Below the pieces are notes generated by a model, which was given only the letters and a program-made list of their open reading frames with translations, made no database searches and was not told the origin of the DNA. A program made the position numbers and the translations under genes. Source: Arthrobacter psychrolactophilus (GTDB taxonomy: Bacteria > Actinomycetota > Actinomycetes > Actinomycetales > Micrococcaceae). From it: DNA of 64,000 nt. Location of the stretch: NCBI RefSeq assembly GCF_003219795.1, contig NZ_QJVC01000014.1, positions 19,661-83,660 of the forward strand, read 5' to 3'. The stretch's first letter is position 1. Each line of letters opens with the position of its first letter. Shown here in pieces: positions 9,090 to 19,970 of this stretch.

Positions 9090-9842
9090 CTACACACGCT
9101 CCACAAGTTTCAGGGAACGCACCGTGCGTTCCAAATGCCATTGCACATACCCGGCCACGAGTCCGGCAGCCTCACGACGATGATTATTCAAGGAGGCGTC
9201 CGCGCTGGTCCAGTCACCGCTCAAAAGATGTCCCAGCAGGGACATGGTTTCCGGCGCGGGCGCAGCAGAGCCCGGGGGCCTGCAGTCGTGACAGACGGCG
9301 CCACCCACGGTCGCGTTGAACGCCCCATGGGGGCCAGGCTCACCACAGCGGGCACAGTCGGAGAAACTTGGCGCCCATCCAGCGATCGAGACCGCTCGCA
9401 ACAGGTATGAATCCAAAATTAATTCCGCGGGGTGCGCGCCCCGGCTCAGGGCCGCCAGCGCCCCCACGAGAAGAAGATAGTGCGCCGTTGAGGTTTCCCC
9501 GTCAACGTCCGTGAGCCGCTCGGCCGTCTCCGTCATGGCCGCGGCCACAACATAACGATCATAATTGGCGGCGATGGCGTCCCCATAGCTCGCCCGGGCA
9601 ACGGCCTGCGTCACGATGTCCAAGGATCGGCCCTTGACGAGTTGCAGATCGGCCACCATGAAGGGTTCTAAGCGGGCACCAAATTTGCTGCTGGTGCGCC
9701 TGACGCCTCGTGCTACGGCACGAAGCTGGCCGTGATGGTGCGTGAGCAAGGTGATAATCCGGTCCGCCTCACCCAATTTATGGGTACGCAGCACCACAGC
9801 GTCATCGCGGTAGGTGCGGGCGGCGAAGGATTGATTGGACAC
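9090..9842 (-). CDS. recO: DNA repair protein RecO
   Basis: A 250-residue recombination mediator that helps load RecA in the RecF pathway. It has the N-terminal OB-like domain ([17 protein letters not shown], then [17 protein letters not shown]), a helical domain, and a C-terminal zinc site with cysteines in CARCGEPG and CHDCRPPG. The start is GTG 9842. GGGAG sits immediately next to it, which is unusually close for a Shine-Dalgarno sequence, so the start is the least certain part. It is first in a two-gene unit with uppS. Confidence 0.93.
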   Translation of the reverse strand: MSNQSFAARTYRDDAVVLRTHKLGEADRIITLLTHHHGQLRAVARGVRRTSSKFGARLEPFMVADLQLVKGRSLDIVTQAVARASYGDAIAANYDRYVVAAAMTETAERLTDVDGETSTAHYLLLVGALAALSRGAHPAELILDSYLLRAVSIAGWAPSFSDCARCGEPGPHGAFNATVGGAVCHDCRPPGSAAPAPETMSLLGHLLSGDWTSADASLNNHRREAAGLVAGYVQWHLERTVRSLKLVERV

Positions 9843-9973
9843 CTCCCTATTCTCCCACAGTGCCCTCTTAAAAACCTTCGCCGAGGTAGCCGGTTCGCGT
9901 CGAGAATAGGGTAGACCCGTAGTCTCGGCGTTGACCGACTACCTCGGCGTGAGGAGTCAGAGGCAAGGAGCGC

Positions 9974-11728
<1,755 letters not shown>

Positions 11729-11738
11729 TCAATCTTGT

Positions 11739-11812
11739 TCAACGAGTGGGCCGGCCGGGCAACACAAACACCGCAGCGAGGGTGGCCATCTTCCACGTTG
11801 ATCAATTCAACG
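11739..11812 (-). promoter_or_regulatory. leuA attenuator: competing RNA pairings
   Basis: In the transcript, CGTTGA (from 11812-11807, over the leader stop) can pair with TCAACG (11801-11796) as a 6-bp hairpin. The same TCAACG can instead pair with a second CGTTGA (11744-11739), 23 bases before the leuA start codon. These are mutually exclusive structures. A ribosome stalled on the leucine codons or finishing at the stop would favour different folds. No U-tract terminator is visible, so control could be at translation. Confidence 0.55.
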
Positions 11813-11861
11813 GGTTTGAGGCCTCGCCGCGGCAGCTAAGAAGAAGCATTCCAGTGCGCAC
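11802..11861 (-). CDS. leuA leader peptide
   Basis: A 19-codon frame upstream of leuA reads MRTGMLLLSCRGEASNPLN, with three consecutive CTT leucine codons. It starts at GTG 11861; an internal ATG at 11849 gives a 15-codon version. A -10-like TAGTCT (11868-11873) lies six bases before the GTG, so the mRNA could begin at the start codon. Attenuators with leucine-rich leaders before leuA are known in actinobacteria; this individual peptide is my inference. Confidence 0.72.
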   Translation of the reverse strand: MRTGMLLLSCRGEASNPLN

Positions 11862-11930
11862 ATTTTTAGACTAGCACGGCACGTAGGATGATAGTGAACC
11901 AACTCACCTAATGAAGGGGAAGCGATCCAC

Positions 11931-13895
11931 TTGCAACATTCCGGCATCAATCTCAACAACATTGACCAGAGCGTGCGGCCCCAAGATGACCTGTTCAACC
12001 ATGTCAATGGCACGTGGCTGGCGTCCGAGGTCATCCCCGAGGACCGTGCCCTTACGGGTTCCTTCATCACCTTGCGCGATAACTCCGAAGCGGCTGTCAA
12101 GGCCATCATTGAGCACGCCGGAACCGAGCACGCCAACCCAGACGCGGCCAACCCCGAGCTGTCGGCGAAAATCGGTGCCCTGTATGCGGACTTCATGGAT
12201 GAAGAGGCCATCGAGGCTGCCGGCGCCACGCCCTTGAAGGAGAAGTTGGCCGCCATTGACGCGGCCGATTCGATCGAAGCCCTGGTCCGACTCATGGGTG
12301 ATCTGGACCGGACGGGCGGGAGCACCTTGTTTGGTGCCTACGTTAATAACGACGCCGGAAATCCAGACCGCGCCCTCCTGCACCTTTTCCAGGCCGGACT
12401 CGGTCTCCCCGACGAGTCGTACTACCGTGAAGAGAAGTTCGAGTCGGTGCGCACGGCCTATGTTGCGCATGTGCAGAGCATGCTGGAGTTGGCCGGTGTT
12501 GCCGATGCAGCCGAAAAGGCTCCGCGGATCATGGCGCTGGAAAGCGACATTGCCGCAACGCACCTGGACAAGGTGTCCCTGCGTGACCCGCAAAAGACGT
12601 ACAACCTCCTGAGCCGTGGAGAGGTTCTGGCACTCTTGCCCGAGCTGGGAATCTGGCTTGACGCCCTGGGCGTGAGCGCCAGTCAGAGCGCCGAGATGGT
12701 GGTCGCCACTCCGGAGTTCTTCTCCGGCCAGCAGGCCCTGCTGACCCAGGAGCGATGTGGCGATTGGCAGGCCTGGTTGGCGCTGCGCACCATCTCCAGC
12801 CTGGCACCGTACCTGTCCAAGGACTTCGTCGAGACGAACTTTGCCTTTTACGGCACGACCCTCAGCGGTACTCCCGTGATTCGGGAGCGCTGGAAGCGCG
12901 GCGTCGGCCTGGTGGAAGGCGTCTTGGGCGAGGCTGTGGGCCAGCTCTATGTGGCTCAGCACTTCCCGGAGTCGCACAAGAGTCACATGGAAAAGCTCGT
13001 CGCCAACCTCATTGAGGCTTACCGCCTGAGCATTGTGGATCTGAGCTGGATGAGCGAAGAAACTAAGGTACAGGCGCTGGAGAAACTGGCGGCCTTCACA
13101 CCCAAGATCGGTTACCCCGCAGCGTGGCGCGACTACTCGACCCTAGAGATTCTCGCCGGGGATCTCTTGGGCAATATTGAGCGCAGCAACGCCTTTGAAT
13201 TGGCGCGCCAGATGGCAAAAATCGGTGCCCCGATTGACCGTGACGAATGGTTTATGACCCCGCAAACCGTCAACGCCTACTACAACCCCACCATGAACGA
13301 GGTGGTCTTCCCGGCCGCCATCCTGCAGCCACCGTTCTTTGATGCCACCGCCGACGACGCGGCAAACTACGGCGGCATTGGTGCCGTCATTGGCCACGAA
13401 ATTGGTCATGGTTTCGATGATCAAGGCTCGCAATTTGATGGCACGGGCGCCCTGCGCAATTGGTGGAGCGATGCGGACCGTGAGGCGTTCGTGAAGCTTA
13501 CAGCCAAGTTGGTGGATCAGTACAACGCCCTGTCGCCCACCGCAGCCCCGGGGGAATTCGTCAATGGTGAATTGACCTTGGGTGAGAATATTGGCGATCT
13601 GGGTGGCCTGGCCATCGGCTTCAAGGCTTACCAGCTCAGTCTTGACGGTGCGCAGTCACCGCTCATCGATGGCCTCACGGGCGCCCAGCGCTTCTTCTTC
13701 TCCTGGGCCGAATGCTGGCGGGCCAAGATTCGCCCCGAGGAAGCGATCCGTCGCCTCACGATCGATCCGCACTCCCCCTCGGAACTGCGCTGTAACGCCG
13801 TGGCGAGCAATCTTGACGCCTTCCATACGGCGTTTGAGACAGCCGCCGGAGATGAGATGTGGCGCGATCCGGCCGATCGCGTGAGCATCTGGTAA
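11931..13895 (+). CDS. M13-family zinc metalloendopeptidase (neprilysin/PepO-like)
   Basis: A 654-residue peptidase. The zinc motif HEIGH is at residues 489-493 within VIGHEIGHGFDDQGSQFD, and the third ligand motif ENIGDLGG follows about 60 residues later. The substrate-binding NAYYNPTMNEVVFPAAIL segment is also diagnostic for M13. There is no signal peptide, so like lactococcal PepO it should be a cytoplasmic oligopeptidase. The start appears to be TTG 11931, preceded by AAGGGGA about 10 bases upstream; the only earlier in-frame GTG is followed by a stop. It is divergent from leuA and is followed by a strong convergent hairpin. Confidence 0.92.
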   Translation: MQHSGINLNNIDQSVRPQDDLFNHVNGTWLASEVIPEDRALTGSFITLRDNSEAAVKAIIEHAGTEHANPDAANPELSAKIGALYADFMDEEAIEAAGATPLKEKLAAIDAADSIEALVRLMGDLDRTGGSTLFGAYVNNDAGNPDRALLHLFQAGLGLPDESYYREEKFESVRTAYVAHVQSMLELAGVADAAEKAPRIMALESDIAATHLDKVSLRDPQKTYNLLSRGEVLALLPELGIWLDALGVSASQSAEMVVATPEFFSGQQALLTQERCGDWQAWLALRTISSLAPYLSKDFVETNFAFYGTTLSGTPVIRERWKRGVGLVEGVLGEAVGQLYVAQHFPESHKSHMEKLVANLIEAYRLSIVDLSWMSEETKVQALEKLAAFTPKIGYPAAWRDYSTLEILAGDLLGNIERSNAFELARQMAKIGAPIDRDEWFMTPQTVNAYYNPTMNEVVFPAAILQPPFFDATADDAANYGGIGAVIGHEIGHGFDDQGSQFDGTGALRNWWSDADREAFVKLTAKLVDQYNALSPTAAPGEFVNGELTLGENIGDLGGLAIGFKAYQLSLDGAQSPLIDGLTGAQRFFFSWAECWRAKIRPEEAIRRLTIDPHSPSELRCNAVASNLDAFHTAFETAAGDEMWRDPADRVSIW

Positions 13896-13906
13896 CTCTC
13901 AGCAGA

Positions 13907-13956
13907 GATAAGGGCGGGCTTGCCCGGGAGACATCCCGGGCAAGCCCGCCCTTATC
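13907..13956. terminator. Bidirectional terminator, perfect 23-bp hairpin
   Basis: Arms 13907-13929 and 13934-13956 are perfectly complementary, with a GACA loop, between the convergent M13 peptidase and LCP genes. No T-tract follows on either side. Confidence 0.8.
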
Positions 13957-13983
13957 ATGTGGCCCGACTCATGAGCTCTAGAT

Positions 13984-15582
13984 CTACTGCACGAACGGTG
14001 TCGGATAGTACTTGAGCGGATTGACGCTCAGGCAGCCACCGCTGTCATTGGCGGTGCTTGCCACGATGTCCGGCGGAACCACGACCGAGCCAAAGGACGT
14101 CCCCGAGGTCCAGTCGGTTCCCACCACAAGACTCACACCGGAGATCGTCGGATCCAAGATAACCGCGGAGGCCGGAAGACCAAAGAGCGTAGCGATATCG
14201 GCGGCAACATCTGCCATATCGGCGCCGTAGCGAATCTGGCTTTCGTTCACGGCGGGAACATCGCCGGCCTGCCAGGAACCGGTGAAGCCTGCCGAAACAA
14301 GGGCCTGCAGGAGTTCCACAGAGCGGCCCACGATGGCCGAGGCATTGCTGATGCTGATCTGCTGCAGCGACTTGTCATATGCGGGAGCCTCGGTCGTGGG
14401 AACGACGGTCTGTGGATCGGAGGCCGTGGTGCTGGCCTCGGCGCTGGCGCTGGGCGCCGTGGTTGCCGCTGGGCTTCCCGTCAAGGAGGTGCCATTGCGC
14501 AGGGCGGCAAAGTACTGGCCGGCTTCGGGTTCCTTGAGCTGCACGCGTGCGTTATCGGCCACATAGGCCTCATTCGGCACCGTCACGAAGGCAACATTCG
14601 ACAGATCGATTTTCGCGAGACGAGTCGCAATGCTGATCATCGACGGGATGCTGGCCAGACCTTCATCGATCGTGAGGTTTTTCGTGACCACATCGGCGAG
14701 GGTGTAGAGCTTGGGCAGATTCGTCAGGGTGCCTTCACTCTTAACCTTGCGGACCATGGAGCCGAGGAAGTACTGCTGGGCCTGAATGCGGGCCAGGTCG
14801 CTGGCGTCACCAAAGGCGTGACGAGTCCGGACGAAGGCGAGGGCTTGTTCGCCCTGGACGAGGCTTTTGCCGGCCGGGAGTTTGAGCCAGGATCCGTCGT
14901 CGTCGTACAGGGCATGGTCAACGCAGACCTCCACCCCGCCGAGCGCATTGGAGAGCTCCTTGACGGCGGTGAAGTCGGCCAGCATGAAGTGGTCAATGGT
15001 CAGGCCGGTGAGGTCATTAATGGCTGCGACGGTACAGCCGGGCCCCACCTGCAGCGCCGCGTTGAGTTGTCCGGCCGGGGTTCCCGAAACAGGGGCGCCA
15101 CCATCGGCGGGCGTGCAATCGGGAATCGGCACGATGAGGTCTCGGGGGAAACTTGTCACAGATACATGGCTGTTGTCGGCCGAGATGTCCATGAGCAGCA
15201 TGACGTCGGAATTTCCCTCGCCCGTGGAATCATCAACGGTGCCATATTGACTGTTGGCGCCATCGCGGGTGTCGGTGCCCAGGATCAGGATCTGTAAGGA
15301 TCCAGTGTCCTCAACCTGAGACTTACCGGAGGAACTATTTCCCACCCCGACGTTGAGGCGAGCCGTGGTGACGTTGTGTTGGAGCTTCAAGACGAGGAAA
15401 CCTGCTCCGGCGAGTCCAACAACCAACATGGCGGCAACACTGAGCGCGGTGATTCGGAGCCACAGCGGTGCTTTAGCTCGAGGCCGAAAGTGCCGTCCTA
15501 CTGGCTCTTCCTCACCATGAACGCTGGCCCGTGGGACAACAGCTTCGTCAGCTGCCCCCGAATCGGCACGGCGTCGCCCCAT
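13984..15582 (-). CDS. LytR-CpsA-Psr family protein with LytR_C domain
   Basis: A 532-residue envelope protein. A hydrophilic cytoplasmic tail (1-41) is followed by one transmembrane helix (about 43-65), then the extracellular LCP domain with conserved RDGANS and SFPRDLIVPIP (about residues 110-155) and RTRHAFGDASDLARIQAQQYF. After an Ala/Ser/Thr-rich linker comes a C-terminal LytR_C-type domain. LCP enzymes transfer polyprenyl-linked glycans (teichoic acid, arabinogalactan or capsule) to peptidoglycan; which polymer is used here cannot be told. GAAAGG lies upstream of ATG 15582. It is monocistronic between two hairpins. Confidence 0.9.
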   Translation of the reverse strand: MGRRRADSGAADEAVVPRASVHGEEEPVGRHFRPRAKAPLWLRITALSVAAMLVVGLAGAGFLVLKLQHNVTTARLNVGVGNSSSGKSQVEDTGSLQILILGTDTRDGANSQYGTVDDSTGEGNSDVMLLMDISADNSHVSVTSFPRDLIVPIPDCTPADGGAPVSGTPAGQLNAALQVGPGCTVAAINDLTGLTIDHFMLADFTAVKELSNALGGVEVCVDHALYDDDGSWLKLPAGKSLVQGEQALAFVRTRHAFGDASDLARIQAQQYFLGSMVRKVKSEGTLTNLPKLYTLADVVTKNLTIDEGLASIPSMISIATRLAKIDLSNVAFVTVPNEAYVADNARVQLKEPEAGQYFAALRNGTSLTGSPAATTAPSASAEASTTASDPQTVVPTTEAPAYDKSLQQISISNASAIVGRSVELLQALVSAGFTGSWQAGDVPAVNESQIRYGADMADVAADIATLFGLPASAVILDPTISGVSLVVGTDWTSGTSFGSVVVPPDIVASTANDSGGCLSVNPLKYYPTPFVQ

Positions 15583-15664
15583 GTTCCAACCTTTCCCAGC
15601 GAATAATAACTTTCAAGAGTTTAGTCGTGAAGGCTGGGAACACGCCCTAAGCCACACGGCAAAG

Positions 15665-15700
15665 AATAACTCCCTTGAAGTTACTTTCAAGGGAGTTATT
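15665..15700 (-). terminator. Terminator after era
   Basis: A perfect 15-bp inverted repeat (15665-15679 and 15686-15700, 6-base loop) lies 14 bases past the era stop. On the transcribed strand the 3' arm ends in GTTATTCTTT, a modest U-tract. Confidence 0.75.
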
Positions 15701-15713
15701 CGCGGTGTTGAGC

Positions 15714-16679
15714 CTAGAAGCCGAGTTTGACGAGCTGCTTGGGGTCGCGCTGCCAATCCTTAGCGACCTTGACGTGCAGATCTAGGTAGATCTTGGTGCC
15801 CAGAAGCGCCTCGATCCCCTTACGCGCGTTAGTGCCGACCTCACGCAGCCGGGCACCACCCTTACCAATGATGATGGCCTTTTGCGAGGGGCGCTCCACG
15901 TAGAGGTTGACGCGGACATCCAGTAAAGGATTGTCCTCCGTGCGGCCCTCACGAGGCAGAATCTCTTCCACAACCACGGCCAAGGAGTGCGGCAGTTCGT
16001 CGCGAACACCTTCCAGGGCTGCTTCACGAATGAGTTCGGCGACCATGACGGCCTCCGGCTCATCCGTCAGTTCGCCGTCCGGGTACAGGGCGGGCGAGAG
16101 CGGCAGGAAGTCGGCAAAGACCTTGCCCAGTGTTTCCACCTGGAAGTCTTCAACGGCAGAGACAGGAACGACGGCGGCAAATCCACGTTCGCCAATGACC
16201 TCTCGTCCCAGCTTTTCAACAGCAATCAACTGGTCCGTGACGGCCTGACGGTCGACGGTGTCGGTCTTGGTGACGATGGCGACGACAGGCTTGTTGCCCA
16301 CCTGGCCCAGCTGCGTGGCGATGTAACGGTCACCGGGGCCAATCTTTTCGTTGGCGGGCAGGCAGAAACCAATGACATCAACCTCGGAGAGGGTGTCCGC
16401 CACGAGATCGTTCAGGCGCTTTCCCAGCAAGGTGCGGGGACGGTGCAGGCCCGGTGTGTCTACCAAAACCAGCTGGTAGTTCTCCTTGTGGACGATGCCA
16501 CGGATCGTGTGACGGGTGGTCTGCGGCTTGGCCGAAGTGATGGCGACCTTTTCACCCACCAGGGCGTTGGTCAGTGTGGATTTTCCGGCGTTGGGGCGAC
16601 CGGCAAGAACAGCAAAGCCGGCGCGGAACCCCTCACCCTTGGCCGTAATGAGGCCTGACTTGGCTTTTGACTTACTCAT
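15714..16679 (-). CDS. era: Ribosome-assembly GTPase Era
   Basis: A 321-residue GTPase that binds the 3' end of 16S rRNA and is needed for 30S maturation. G1 is GRPNAGKST, G3 DTPGLHRP and G4 TKTD. The C-terminal KH RNA-binding domain has IIIGKGGARLREVG and closes with DWQRDPKQLVKLGF. I chose ATG 16679 (MSKSKAK) because it overlaps the stop of the CBS-domain gene by eight bases, so the two are coupled; an earlier in-frame start would lie deep inside that gene. It is last in the unit phoH-ybeY-CBS-era, all linked to rRNA processing or its usual neighbours. Confidence 0.95.
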   Translation of the reverse strand: MSKSKAKSGLITAKGEGFRAGFAVLAGRPNAGKSTLTNALVGEKVAITSAKPQTTRHTIRGIVHKENYQLVLVDTPGLHRPRTLLGKRLNDLVADTLSEVDVIGFCLPANEKIGPGDRYIATQLGQVGNKPVVAIVTKTDTVDRQAVTDQLIAVEKLGREVIGERGFAAVVPVSAVEDFQVETLGKVFADFLPLSPALYPDGELTDEPEAVMVAELIREAALEGVRDELPHSLAVVVEEILPREGRTEDNPLLDVRVNLYVERPSQKAIIIGKGGARLREVGTNARKGIEALLGTKIYLDLHVKVAKDWQRDPKQLVKLGF

Positions 16680-18009
16680 GATCGCTCCTGTGTTGCTGTT
16701 CGGTGGGGGTGGTTCCTTCAGTACTGCCGTTCCCGGATGTACTGCCATTCTCGACTGCTTCAATGGCGCTGGCAATGACGTGGCTAACTCGACCGCGGGA
16801 TGTTTCCATCCGATCGGCGACCAGCAGGATGCCGTTGACTTCTACGCTATTGCCGACAGAGGGGATTTTGCCGAGGTATTTGGCCAGCAGTCCGCCGGCC
16901 GTATCCACCTCGTCGTCCTCAAGTTCCTTGTCAAAAAGCTCGCCCAATTCATCGATGGCCATACGGGCGCGGATCCGGAAACGACCGTCCCCGAGTTCTT
17001 GAACATCGGGAGAGACCGAATCGTACTCGTCGGCGATTTCGCCCACGATCTCTTCGATGAGATCTTCCAAGGTCACGAGCCCGGCGGTTCCGCCGTACTC
17101 GTCAACCACGATGGCCACATGGGTGGATTCGACTTGCAGTTCTTTGAGGAGGTCATCGACAGCTTTTGACTCCGGCACATATCGGACGCTGCGGGCGAGA
17201 CGGCCAAGCGGCGGAGTCGCTTCACCCTCGGGTAGGTGGTGCAGGGTCGCAACGATGTCCTTGAGGTAGAGGATGCCCAGGATATGGTCGGCGCTTTCGC
17301 CCATGACCGGGATGCGGGAGAAGCCCGAGGAGAGAAAGATCTCCAGAGCCTGTTCCAGGGTGTCCTCATGGTCGACGCCGACAATGTCGGTACGCGGCAC
17401 CATGACGGCACGCACCATGGTTTCGCTCAGGTCAAAGACGCTGTGGATGAGTTCGGCCTCGTTGTCCTCGATCATTTCTGATTCGCTGGCACGGTCCACA
17501 AATTCCCGGAATTCTTCTTCCGTGACAAAGCCGTCGTCGCCGGTGGGCACATTTTTCGTGAAGGATGCTCCCAGACGGTCCAGCCAGGTAGGGATGGGCC
17601 CCAAGACGCGACGCAGAAGATGCACAATCCAGGCCGAGCGTCCCACGAGGGCCCCGGAGTACAGCCGGCCAATGCGGCGCGGTGAGACGCCAACCATGAG
17701 GAATCCAAGCAGCGCCATGATGACGGTGGCGATAAGACCGGCGATCCACACGTTACCGAGTAGACCTGTTAGGAAGATTGCCACGGACACCGCGGCAGCC
17801 ATCTCGGACCAGACGCGCCAAAAACGCACCGCGTTGATGTGTGCCAGGGGTTCGGCAAGGACCTTTTCCAGGGAAGGACCCCTGCCATGGGTCGCAACTG
17901 TTTCAGAGTCATGACGCGGAAAGAAGTTTAATGCTGATTCAACGGCGGCCAGAAAAGCCGCGATGGCCGTGAAGAGAATCCCCATGACCGGTAAGGCGAC
18001 AAGCGTCAC
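16672..18009 (-). CDS. CNNM/CBS-domain membrane protein (CorC/HlyC-like)
   Basis: A 445-residue protein with three or four N-terminal hydrophobic segments (residues 1-115, CNNM/DUF21-like), two CBS domains (starting near [21 protein letters not shown] and the LKDIVATL region) and a C-terminal CorC_HlyC transporter-associated domain ([19 protein letters not shown]). Such proteins are linked to magnesium or cobalt export; older annotations call them hemolysins. Its start overlaps ybeY by four bases and its end overlaps era by eight, so it is embedded in a ribosome-maturation operon, as in many actinobacteria. The ion specificity is not visible. Confidence 0.87.
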   Translation of the reverse strand: MTLVALPVMGILFTAIAAFLAAVESALNFFPRHDSETVATHGRGPSLEKVLAEPLAHINAVRFWRVWSEMAAAVSVAIFLTGLLGNVWIAGLIATVIMALLGFLMVGVSPRRIGRLYSGALVGRSAWIVHLLRRVLGPIPTWLDRLGASFTKNVPTGDDGFVTEEEFREFVDRASESEMIEDNEAELIHSVFDLSETMVRAVMVPRTDIVGVDHEDTLEQALEIFLSSGFSRIPVMGESADHILGILYLKDIVATLHHLPEGEATPPLGRLARSVRYVPESKAVDDLLKELQVESTHVAIVVDEYGGTAGLVTLEDLIEEIVGEIADEYDSVSPDVQELGDGRFRIRARMAIDELGELFDKELEDDEVDTAGGLLAKYLGKIPSVGNSVEVNGILLVADRMETSRGRVSHVIASAIEAVENGSTSGNGSTEGTTPTEQQHRSDHE

Positions 18010-18479
18010 TTCATTGTCTCCCGGGGGGCTTCCCTACCGAGGAAGCTGGAGAGGAGCTCTCGCTGAATTCCGAACATCTCTTCCTTTTCCTCGGGTTCGC
18101 GGTGATCGTAACCCATGAGGTGGAGCATGCCGTGGGTGGAGAGCAGAAGCAGCTCTTCCTCCATGGAGTGGCCCGCTGCTTCGCCTTGTTCTTGGGCGAC
18201 GACGGGGCACAGCACAATATCGCCCAGCAATCCCTCGGGGGTGGGCATGGCGGCGGTACCGGGACGCAATTCATCCATCGGGAAGGAGAGCACATCGGTA
18301 GGGCCGGGCTCGTCCATCCACTCGATGTGGAGTCGCTCCATGGTCTCGACATCAGCCAAGATGACAGATACCTCGGTCTGAGGGTGGAGATGCATGGAGC
18401 TCAGAATGTGCTTGATGAGCCTGACAAGCTCTTCCTGACGCACCTCCACGCCTGATTCATTGTTGATTTCGATGCTCAT
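18006..18479 (-). CDS. ybeY: Endoribonuclease YbeY (rRNA maturation factor)
   Basis: A 157-residue single-domain metalloprotein. The zinc motif HGMLHLMGYDH (about residues 118-128) supplies the three histidines. The upstream EWMDEPGPTDVLSFPMDE segment matches the family's conserved TDVLSFP. YbeY trims the 3' end of 16S rRNA and acts in 70S quality control. It overlaps phoH and the CBS-domain gene by four bases each, indicating a single translationally coupled transcript. Length is normal for actinobacteria. Confidence 0.94.
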   Translation of the reverse strand: MSIEINNESGVEVRQEELVRLIKHILSSMHLHPQTEVSVILADVETMERLHIEWMDEPGPTDVLSFPMDELRPGTAAMPTPEGLLGDIVLCPVVAQEQGEAAGHSMEEELLLLSTHGMLHLMGYDHREPEEKEEMFGIQRELLSSFLGREAPRETMK

Positions 18480-19549
18480 CGCGAGGTGCTTTCCTTGGGT
18501 TTTGTGGGGTTGGGATGCGCATCATCCCAGTTGTTGTAAGCGCTGACTATGGCCCCTACGAGACGGTGTCGGACAACATCCGTGGCGTCTAGGAGGGCAA
18601 AGTGAATATCGTCGACCTGTCCGAGGATTTCCCGCACGACACGAAGGCCGGACTTGGTTCCGGTCGGCAGGTCAATTTGGGTGACATCGCCAGTGACGAC
18701 AATCTTGGAACCAAAGCCCAAACGTGTCAGGAACATTTTCATTTGTTCCGGCGTGGTGTTTTGAGCTTCGTCCAAAATGATGAAGGCGTCGTTGAGGGTA
18801 CGGCCACGCATATACGCCAGGGGTGCCACCTCGATGGTGCCGGCGGCCATGAGTCGCGGAATGGTCTCCGGATCCATCATGTCATGCAGGGCGTCATAGA
18901 GCGGGCGCAGATAAGGATCGATCTTGTCGTTGAGCGTGCCGGGCAGGAATCCCAGCCGCTCCCCTGCTTCGACGGCCGGACGCGTCAGGATGATCCTGCT
19001 GACCTCTTTACGCTGTAGGGCCTGGACGGCCTTGGCCATGGCGAGGTAGGTCTTGCCTGTTCCTGCGGGGCCGATGCCGAACACCACGGTGTTCCTGTCG
19101 ATGGAATCGACATAGTCCTTTTGATTGGCCGTTTTAGGCCGAATCGTGCGGCCCCGGCTGGAGAGAATGTCATAGCTGAGGATGTCAACCACCGAGGTGT
19201 CGGGGCGGGTACGCAACATGGCCACCAACTGCTCCCATACGCTGGCACTCATGGGACTGTTCCGAGCCACCATGCCGCGGGCTTCTTCAATCAGGTGCAT
19301 GATGCGCGGCACGACGGCAATGGGCCCGGTGATGGTCAACACATTGCCGCGGGCGAGGAAACTCACACCCGGATAGAGGCTTTCAATGATCCTCAAGCCT
19401 TCGTCTTCTGCCCCGAGCGCTGCCACCATTTGCTCAGAGGAGAGGAAGTGCACAACCTCTGTGCGAATTCCATCGACTGAATATGGAAAATTCTGCCCGG
19501 GTCCCTGAGCGGACGATGGATCATGGCGGTTCCCTGTTGTTTCTGCCAT
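18476..19549 (-). CDS. phoH: PhoH-like ATPase
   Basis: A 357-residue P-loop ATPase of the PhoH/PhoL family. Walker A is GPAGTGKTYLAMA and Walker B VDEAQN-like (IILDEAQNTTPEQMKMFLTR). An N-terminal KH-like segment lies over about residues 40-110. In bacteria the PhoH-YbeY pair is associated with RNA metabolism. The start is uncertain: ATG 19549 lacks a good ribosome-binding site, and GTG 19603 is in frame but lies inside a 6-bp hairpin (19590-19606). A GAGGAGAG sequence sits 27 bases before 19549. It is first gene of the phoH-ybeY-CBS-era unit. Confidence 0.92.
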   Translation of the reverse strand: MAETTGNRHDPSSAQGPGQNFPYSVDGIRTEVVHFLSSEQMVAALGAEDEGLRIIESLYPGVSFLARGNVLTITGPIAVVPRIMHLIEEARGMVARNSPMSASVWEQLVAMLRTRPDTSVVDILSYDILSSRGRTIRPKTANQKDYVDSIDRNTVVFGIGPAGTGKTYLAMAKAVQALQRKEVSRIILTRPAVEAGERLGFLPGTLNDKIDPYLRPLYDALHDMMDPETIPRLMAAGTIEVAPLAYMRGRTLNDAFIILDEAQNTTPEQMKMFLTRLGFGSKIVVTGDVTQIDLPTGTKSGLRVVREILGQVDDIHFALLDATDVVRHRLVGAIVSAYNNWDDAHPNPTKPKESTSR

Positions 19550-19970
19550 AGCTGCGGCCGTACCGGCCTGAAATCTCTCCTCATTTGTACCGGTGATGAG
19601 CACCGGAGTGTTGAACGTAAGTCTTTAGGGCAATTCTAGTGCACACCTCCCGACAGCCAGCAATGATCAGTTATGCCGTGAGCGCATCTTTGTCTCACAT
19701 TGGCGGCGAAGTGTTTCGATACGGTTTCAGTTCCATGTCAGAGTGCTATTTCCGGGGCATCGGCACCGGCATCTATGCCAAGCTAGGTGGGTTCAAGGTC
19801 TTGTGGGGATGCTGAGGACTCCAAGCACAGCACGGCGTGGGGCACCACCTGCCGCCGTTCACCGATGAAGATTAGCGAGTATCACAACCATGTTTGCCGC
19901 CCCCACCGCACCCCGGCGCCACGGCGCCGCAGCAGATGCGTCGTTGCGGCAAAAACGTGTCCTGACACGG
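19550..19970. promoter_or_regulatory. Divergent promoter region, phoH and lipoprotein gene
   Basis: No convincing gene lies in these 421 bases. On the reverse strand a -10-like TAGAAT (19632-19637) could serve phoH. A hairpin CCGGTG/CACCGG spans 19590-19606. On the forward side GGCGCC is repeated as a palindrome pair near 19915-19928, and a dyad CGTGTC-CT-GACACG (19956-19969) abuts the lipoprotein ATG, a position suited to an operator or to a structure that hides the start codon. Confidence 0.4.
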
